The notes below the pieces were generated by a model. That model made no database searches, had not been told where the DNA came from, and worked only from the letters and a program-made list of their open reading frames with translations. A stretch of DNA of 46,749 nucleotides from Sphingobacterium shayense (GTDB lineage Bacteria > Bacteroidota > Bacteroidia > Sphingobacteriales > Sphingobacteriaceae), in assembly GCF_013179575.1 (NCBI RefSeq), contig NZ_JABMCQ010000010.1, positions 1-46,749 on the forward strand. Direction: 5' to 3'. The translations under genes were made by a program, and so were the position numbers. This document shows positions 45,032 to 46,749 of this stretch, piece by piece; position 1 is the stretch's first letter, and every line of letters begins with the position of its first letter.

Positions 45032-46267
45032 GTGATGAATACTATTAAACTAAAACAAATCTTCAGAAATAGCTTATATGCCGTTCTAGCAATATCGTTA
45101 ACCGCCTGTAGCAATAACGACGACCCGGCTCCAGCACCTACTGATGGGAACGTCTTTACGTTAGGCTTAGGTGTAACTACAACCGAAGGAACTACAAACT
45201 ACGTTCTCCAGACCAACGACTTGATGAGCGGTAAACTTTCCTTGATGAATGCGGGTTTTCTGCAAGATGGTTACCGTGATTTCACTACGGTGGGTAATTA
45301 TTTCTTTAGCATCGGAGGATTAGGCTTAACAGATGTAAACACATATTTTGTAGATGCTTCCAACGAAGTAGCAGTCAAAACGGGATTAAATCTTAACGCA
45401 AGGGTTACCGATGCTCAGGATATTGACGGCACTGGAAAAACGCTACTGGCCGTAACGCTACCGGCAAATCCGACCGACGGAACGGACATGTCCTTTTTAA
45501 CTATAGACGCCGCTTCAAACGCAATTACCAGCACAAAAAAAGTTAGCGTTAACAAGGACAACTTCCCCATCGGCGATGAGTGGATGTTACATACTGGTAT
45601 CGCCGTTCGAGGCGATAAAGCTTTCCAAACAATCGTACCGTTTGACGCTGTGGGATGGAAAACATCAAAAACAGATAAGGCCTATGTAGCCGTCTACAGT
45701 TATCCTGAGTTCGAGCTGGAGAAAATAATCGAAGATGACCGCAGCGGTCCAGCGGGTGCTTTCGGTACGCGCTCTGGTATTTTTGCAACTGAATCGGGGG
45801 ATGTGTATACGATATCACATAGTGGATACGGTTATACCCAACGGACAAAAGAGCCTGCAATATTAAAAATCGCAGCGGGTACCTCGGAATTTGACCAAGA
45901 TTACCTGTTCGAAACTGCAGAGGCTGAAAATGGCGGACGTATCGTTCATGCAATATATGTGGGCAACAACAAGCTATTTGCCACTGTAAGCGCAGGAACT
46001 CAGGCTACGCAGTGGGCAGATGAGAATCTAAAATTTGCGATAGTAGATTTAGCAGAGCAGACAATTACAGCAGTTGCTGGATCGCCAACCTTTACAGGTA
46101 ATGGCGGACGAAGCTTTGCTGCGTTTCACAGAAATGGTAAGGCCTATGCTTCCGCCAGCGTAAACAATATTCTTAATATTTACGAAATCGACATAGCAAA
46201 CGCATCAATCCGTAAAGGAGCACAAGTTGATGCTTCTTTTGTTGGAGGCTTGGGACAGATAAAATAA
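45032..46267 (+). CDS. DUF4374 lipoprotein, XusB-like siderophore-binding protein
   Basis: This 411-residue protein has lipobox LTAC (Cys about 26), then an Asn/Asp/Pro-rich tether (SNNDDPAPAPTDG). The body is a repeated beta structure of propeller type: FTLGLGVTTTEGTTNYVLQT, GYRDFTTVGNYFFSIGG, and GGRSFAAFHRNGKAYASASV near the end. DUF4374 proteins include XusB of Bacteroides, a surface lipoprotein that captures ferric enterobactin and passes it to its TonB-dependent partner. The sequence and gene order here fit that role. Two Met codons lie at the start, and the first is used here. A hairpin lies between this gene and the next. Confidence 0.88.
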   Translation: MMNTIKLKQIFRNSLYAVLAISLTACSNNDDPAPAPTDGNVFTLGLGVTTTEGTTNYVLQTNDLMSGKLSLMNAGFLQDGYRDFTTVGNYFFSIGGLGLTDVNTYFVDASNEVAVKTGLNLNARVTDAQDIDGTGKTLLAVTLPANPTDGTDMSFLTIDAASNAITSTKKVSVNKDNFPIGDEWMLHTGIAVRGDKAFQTIVPFDAVGWKTSKTDKAYVAVYSYPEFELEKIIEDDRSGPAGAFGTRSGIFATESGDVYTISHSGYGYTQRTKEPAILKIAAGTSEFDQDYLFETAEAENGGRIVHAIYVGNNKLFATVSAGTQATQWADENLKFAIVDLAEQTITAVAGSPTFTGNGGRSFAAFHRNGKAYASASVNNILNIYEIDIANASIRKGAQVDASFVGGLGQIK

Positions 46268-46282
46268 AATAGGTAACATAGG

Positions 46283-46314
46283 TAATCCGATGTCTTTAAA
46301 TAGGCTTCGGATTA
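46283..46314 (+). terminator. Intercistronic hairpin with T-run (partial terminator)
   Basis: Arms TAATCCGA and TCGGATTA surround 16 bases and are followed by TGTTTTTG, ending just before the start codon at 46325. It resembles a weak terminator and could reduce expression of the PepSY gene relative to the lipoprotein. Confidence 0.5.
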
Positions 46315-46324
46315 TGTTTTTGAT

Positions 46325-46749
46325 ATGAAAGGTAAAACAAAAAATAAAAGTCTAGCGAGACGTTTCAACGACCAAGTACACCTATGGGTGGGCCTTATTT
46401 CAGGGGCAATCGTGTTCATTGTCAGTATTACCGGCTGCTTCTACGCTTTTCAACAGGAAATTAAAGATGCGCTAGAACCATGGCGGTTCGTTGAAGCACA
46501 ACAAGTAGGATATGTTCCTCCCAGTGTACTTCTCGACACGGCTGCTAAATATATACCTAATGCGCAGCCTAGTGGTTTAACCTATGGTAGCGAAACTGGC
46601 GCCGCTGCTGTAGGATTTTCCGGCACCGAAAACGGGAAACGAACGTTTTCTGTGGTTTTTATGAACCCCTATACAGGAGAGTTCCTCAAAAAGCAGCAGA
46701 CCGTAGGTGGCCCCGAATTCGACTTCTTCCGATTCATTATTGATGGCCA
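46325..46749 (+). CDS. PepSY-associated transmembrane protein, XusC-like, 3' end cut by window
   Basis: ATG at 46325 opens a frame that runs to the window end (141 complete codons). It begins MKGKTKNKSLARRFNDQVHL, then WVGLISGAIVFIVSITGCFY (first membrane helix, about 21-41) and FQQEIKDALEP. A periplasmic PepSY-like domain follows with GAAAVGFSG and FMNPYTGEFL, the NPYTGE motif being diagnostic of the PepSY_TM family. Full-length members have about 370-500 residues and four helices, and some act as inner-membrane reductases that release iron from siderophores. It is the third gene of the Xus-like set, 57 bp after the DUF4374 gene. The rest lies beyond the window. Confidence 0.9.
   Translation, partial: MKGKTKNKSLARRFNDQVHLWVGLISGAIVFIVSITGCFYAFQQEIKDALEPWRFVEAQQVGYVPPSVLLDTAAKYIPNAQPSGLTYGSETGAAAVGFSGTENGKRTFSVVFMNPYTGEFLKKQQTVGGPEFDFFRFIIDG

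Noticed and set aside
45549-45953. 134-codon open frame antisense to the DUF4374 gene
   Set aside because: Unusual His/Arg/Gln-rich composition and no start context. It is a shadow of the lipoprotein gene.

Overview
The window reads as chromosomal DNA of a soil or host-associated Bacteroidota, most like the Sphingobacteriaceae (Sphingobacterium, Pedobacter and Parapedobacter type). The evidence is two SusC/SusD pairs, a one-protein hybrid two-component regulator, GH97, GH43 and GH2 enzymes, a DUF4374/PepSY iron-uptake locus, A-rich translation starts without strong Shine-Dalgarno sequences, and many exported proteins and lipoproteins. No rRNA, tRNA, CRISPR array or intact insertion sequence was seen. 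Species assignment is inference.

Layout. 1-1970: a putative zinc-homeostasis locus. A COG0523 (CobW-like) GTPase and a small partner gene diverge from an exported DUF3299-like protein, with a 41-bp near-perfect palindrome between them. 2232-4094: a membrane acyltransferase with an SGNH domain. 4280-8127: copper handling, with a multicopper oxidase carrying a C-terminal barrel-like tail, an exported HMA/DUF3347 protein and a Cys-rich exported peptide. 8600-12157: a minus-strand operon of a single-pass membrane protein, an STM3941-type protein, a gene broken by several frameshifts, and a WG-repeat protein. 12476-16445: a Tat-exported aldo/keto reductase, a DUF5009-type acyltransferase and a divergent CE7-like esterase.

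17184-21931: a SusC/SusD pair with no adjacent regulator or glycosidase. 22171-24266: a small lipoprotein, a TMEM175-type channel and a small GNAT protein. 24579-40347: a polysaccharide utilisation locus (PUL), all on the plus strand, in the order GH97, hybrid two-component regulator, SusC, SusD, double GH43, GH2. The regulator should sense an oligosaccharide in the periplasm, SusC/SusD import it, and the three exo-acting enzymes trim alpha-galactosyl, arabinosyl or galactosyl, and beta-galactosyl ends. That fits a galactose-rich plant glycan such as an arabinogalactan or galactan side chain.

40684-42674: a small graveyard of antagonism and secretion genes, with an orphan antitoxin-like protein, a lipoprotein, a frameshifted DUF6973 gene and a decayed HlyD-type membrane-fusion protein. 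42817-46749: TonB-dependent receptor, DUF4374 lipoprotein and PepSY membrane protein, the arrangement of the Bacteroides XusABC xenosiderophore system. The last gene is cut by the window end.

I found no clearly new biological system. The most useful observations are the zinc-locus palindrome, three gene relics that can be reconstructed across frameshifts, the HlyD relic and the Xus-like locus.
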